This document shows, piece after piece, positions 62,584-64,000 of a DNA stretch of 64,000 nucleotides. Position 1 is the first letter of the stretch. Every line of letters starts with the position of its first letter. Under the pieces are notes generated by a model, which did not search any database, was not told where the DNA came from, and saw only the letters and a program-made list of their open reading frames with translations. This DNA is from an uncultured Gammaproteobacteria bacterium. Its GTDB lineage: Bacteria > Pseudomonadota > Gammaproteobacteria > HK1. The DNA lies in assembly GCA_947258715.1 (NCBI GenBank), contig CAMYJH010000003.1, positions 78,059-142,058 of the forward strand, written 5' to 3'. The translations under genes and the position numbers were made by a program.

Positions 62584-63354
62584 TCACGCTTCTAGATCGG
62601 ATTCCCTGGACGCTGATTTAACCGGCGCGCGCTGCGCGCCCCGCTTAGCCACTTTTAGCTGCGCCAGGATTTGATTAAAGCTCGGCTCATCCTGGGTCGC
62701 AGGCTTGAGCTTATCTTTGTGCTCTTTCAGGTGAGCCCGGAGATCGAAGACCAGTTTCAACAGTACCAAAAGTATCAGACCCGCGAGAGGGGAGCCCAGC
62801 GACAAAAGGAAAAAGCCGCCGATGATGATGGTGACATGCAGCACAAAGATGCGGCCATAGGGACGCACCATCATAGACTTGGCGTCAGCGTTGAGGTACT
62901 CGCCCTTGCCAACGTAGTTCCAGAAAAAAGAAAATGCGTGACTCAAGAAAAGTGCGATCAAAGGTATGCCCAAGCCGAGGTGCAGAACGGAATTCAACAT
63001 CGGTTCGATATCGTTTGGAAACCTGGCCGACTCCAGCTCCTCACCGCCAAACAGCGTGAAAACGAATACGCCGTGAACAAAAGTGAACATGCCGTAATGA
63101 AAAATGAAAAACGGAATCATGAAAATCTTGAACAACCCGTTCACGAGTTTTCCACCCGATGCCATCAGCATGCGAAGCACGTTGAGCGCGCCGATGATGA
63201 CGTTCTCCGCCCAAAACAAGACCACGATTTCGAACACGGTCCAGTGCAAAATTACCGCCCCCGCCAGCGGCACCAGGTTGGCGGCGATGAGGACGATGGC
63301 AGAGTCCGTGAGCCAGGCAGGGCGGCGACTCAGGCGTGGGGAGTTGTCGTTCAC
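62584..63354 (-). CDS. DUF6498-like membrane protein
   Basis: A 256-residue polytopic membrane protein with about six hydrophobic segments. FEIVVLFWAENVIIGALNVL and HYGMFTFVHGVFVFTLFGGE match the DUF6498 type. The C-terminus is Lys-rich and soluble. Function is unknown. It converges on moaA, 13 bp apart. Confidence 0.75.
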   Translation of the reverse strand: MNDNSPRLSRRPAWLTDSAIVLIAANLVPLAGAVILHWTVFEIVVLFWAENVIIGALNVLRMLMASGGKLVNGLFKIFMIPFFIFHYGMFTFVHGVFVFTLFGGEELESARFPNDIEPMLNSVLHLGLGIPLIALFLSHAFSFFWNYVGKGEYLNADAKSMMVRPYGRIFVLHVTIIIGGFFLLSLGSPLAGLILLVLLKLVFDLRAHLKEHKDKLKPATQDEPSFNQILAQLKVAKRGAQRAPVKSASRESDLEA

Positions 63355-63485
63355 CAGTCAAGAATAGACGCTTTCCGGGCGTCCTAACTCAAGCAATCGC
63401 GAGCGAGCCGGTCCGATGCTATGACGGAGGCCCGACCCCAGGGCGGGCTTTGTTAAAATTCGCGTTACTGGTCACGCATAACGAT

Positions 63486-64000
63486 TCATACCCATGGACA
63501 GTGCGTGGTGCCCGAACCAAACGCCTGGCCCCGTTCGTATCTACTGAAGGCGAAGGGTTTCAACTCCTCCACCGCGCTACCCAATCCGGTCATTTTGAAT
63601 CCGTGGTTCGAGTCGGCAATCATGAAAACGTTGGGCAAAATCCAGTCCACGATGGGAACGTTGTCGGGCGTGAATGCGCCGATGCCCCCGTTTCTTCGCT
63701 GTTTAAAATCGGGACGAATATCTTCGAAGCGCGTCATGAACATGCCCATGCAGGCGGTGATGTAGTCGGCAAAATCCTCCCCCGCCTGGTAGGCGTCATT
63801 GGCGTGCCCGTAGGGCTCCACGCTAGCGTCCGGCCCAATCATCACCGGAATGGCGCCGCCCTGGATACCGGGTCTTTCCATGCGTTCGGTGCCATTCTTC
63901 CAGTAGACGTAGACGTTGTCCTTGAGCTCCTTGTCCTCGACCGGGTCATTGACCGGCGTATTCATCAGCTCGATGTGCAGCACCGGGGGATTACGGTTGT
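63486..64000 (-). CDS. FAD-dependent oxidoreductase, C-terminal part (cut by window)
   Basis: The reading frame runs off the window's right edge; 171 codons are visible. The C-terminal end shows GGIGAFTPDNVPIVDWILPN and ADSNHGFKMTGLGSAVEELK, which resemble the FAD-binding end of DAO-family oxidases (GHxxxG-like His-Gly). The substrate domain is not fully in view. It could be an amino-acid or amine oxidase. An in-frame start at 63983 is internal. Confidence 0.7.
   Translation of the reverse strand, partial: NRNPPVLHIELMNTPVNDPVEDKELKDNVYVYWKNGTERMERPGIQGGAIPVMIGPDASVEPYGHANDAYQAGEDFADYITACMGMFMTRFEDIRPDFKQRRNGGIGAFTPDNVPIVDWILPNVFMIADSNHGFKMTGLGSAVEELKPFAFSRYERGQAFGSGTTHCPWV

Noticed and set aside
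1..64000. CRISPR arrays, insertion sequences, prophage, rRNA and tRNA genes
   Set aside because: No regularly spaced repeats, transposase or integrase motifs, phage structural genes, or cloverleaf/rRNA-like sequence were seen on reading both strands; small RNAs could still be missed.

Overview
The window is 64 kb of dense bacterial chromosome, GC-rich, with short intergenic gaps, coupled starts and many GTG/TTG starts. The gene content points to a member of the Pseudomonadota, most likely Beta- or Gammaproteobacteria: a complete cbb3 oxidase set with CcoG/H/I/S, a FixL/FixJ-type pair, an FNR-type regulator, universal stress proteins, hut genes and GGDEF/EAL signalling. I see no rRNA, tRNA, CRISPR array, insertion sequence or prophage. 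Lineage is inferred from gene content only.

Layout. 0-5 kb: cupin (cut by the window edge), thioesterase, agmatinase-like ureohydrolase, amino acid permease, dipeptide-epimerase-like enolase and a YfcD-type Nudix protein. 5-11 kb: a complete dipeptide/oligopeptide ABC importer with a strong hairpin after the binding-protein gene. 11-13 kb: a membrane phosphodiesterase-family protein, then a decayed cytochrome-like gene behind a perfect FNR/ANR box. 13-23 kb: microaerobic respiration. ccoI and ccoS lie between two hemerythrin paralogues on the plus strand, and face a minus-strand operon reading Yip1, ccoN, ccoO, ccoQ, ccoP, a small membrane protein, ccoG and ccoH. 23-26 kb: a two-subunit 2-oxoacid:ferredoxin oxidoreductase, divergent from that operon. 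26-31 kb: the oxygen-sensing regulators (haem-PAS FixL-like kinase, FixJ-like regulator, lone receiver, FNR-type regulator), followed by two universal stress proteins. 31-36 kb: CBS-DUF294 protein, APH/AAA-like kinase, a small cysteine-rich protein and another tandem Usp. 36-43 kb: CobS-like and CobT-like proteins, an FHA protein and a CHASE2 Ser/Thr kinase. 43-49 kb: amidase, CBS protein, a Usp gene broken by an amber codon, secreted and membrane proteins of unknown role, and a broken diguanylate cyclase. 49-58 kb: a histidine-utilisation locus (hutU, hutG, hutH) in which hutI and hutF are both reduced to C-terminal stubs at one shared breakpoint, with an SDR, CysQ-like phosphatase, quinone oxidoreductase and a YbaK-type deacylase inserted among the hut genes. 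58-64 kb: GGDEF-EAL protein, moaA, a membrane protein and an oxidoreductase cut by the window edge.

The unifying theme of the middle 35 kb is adaptation to low oxygen. FixL/FixJ and FNR probably control the cbb3 oxidase and a Usp/CBS/DUF294 group through TTGAT-N4-ATCAA boxes; three perfect and several near-perfect copies sit upstream of these genes. The second theme is gene decay. At least five genes are broken (cytochrome-like, usp, diguanylate cyclase, hutI, hutF), some by events that a single sequencing or assembly error could also produce.
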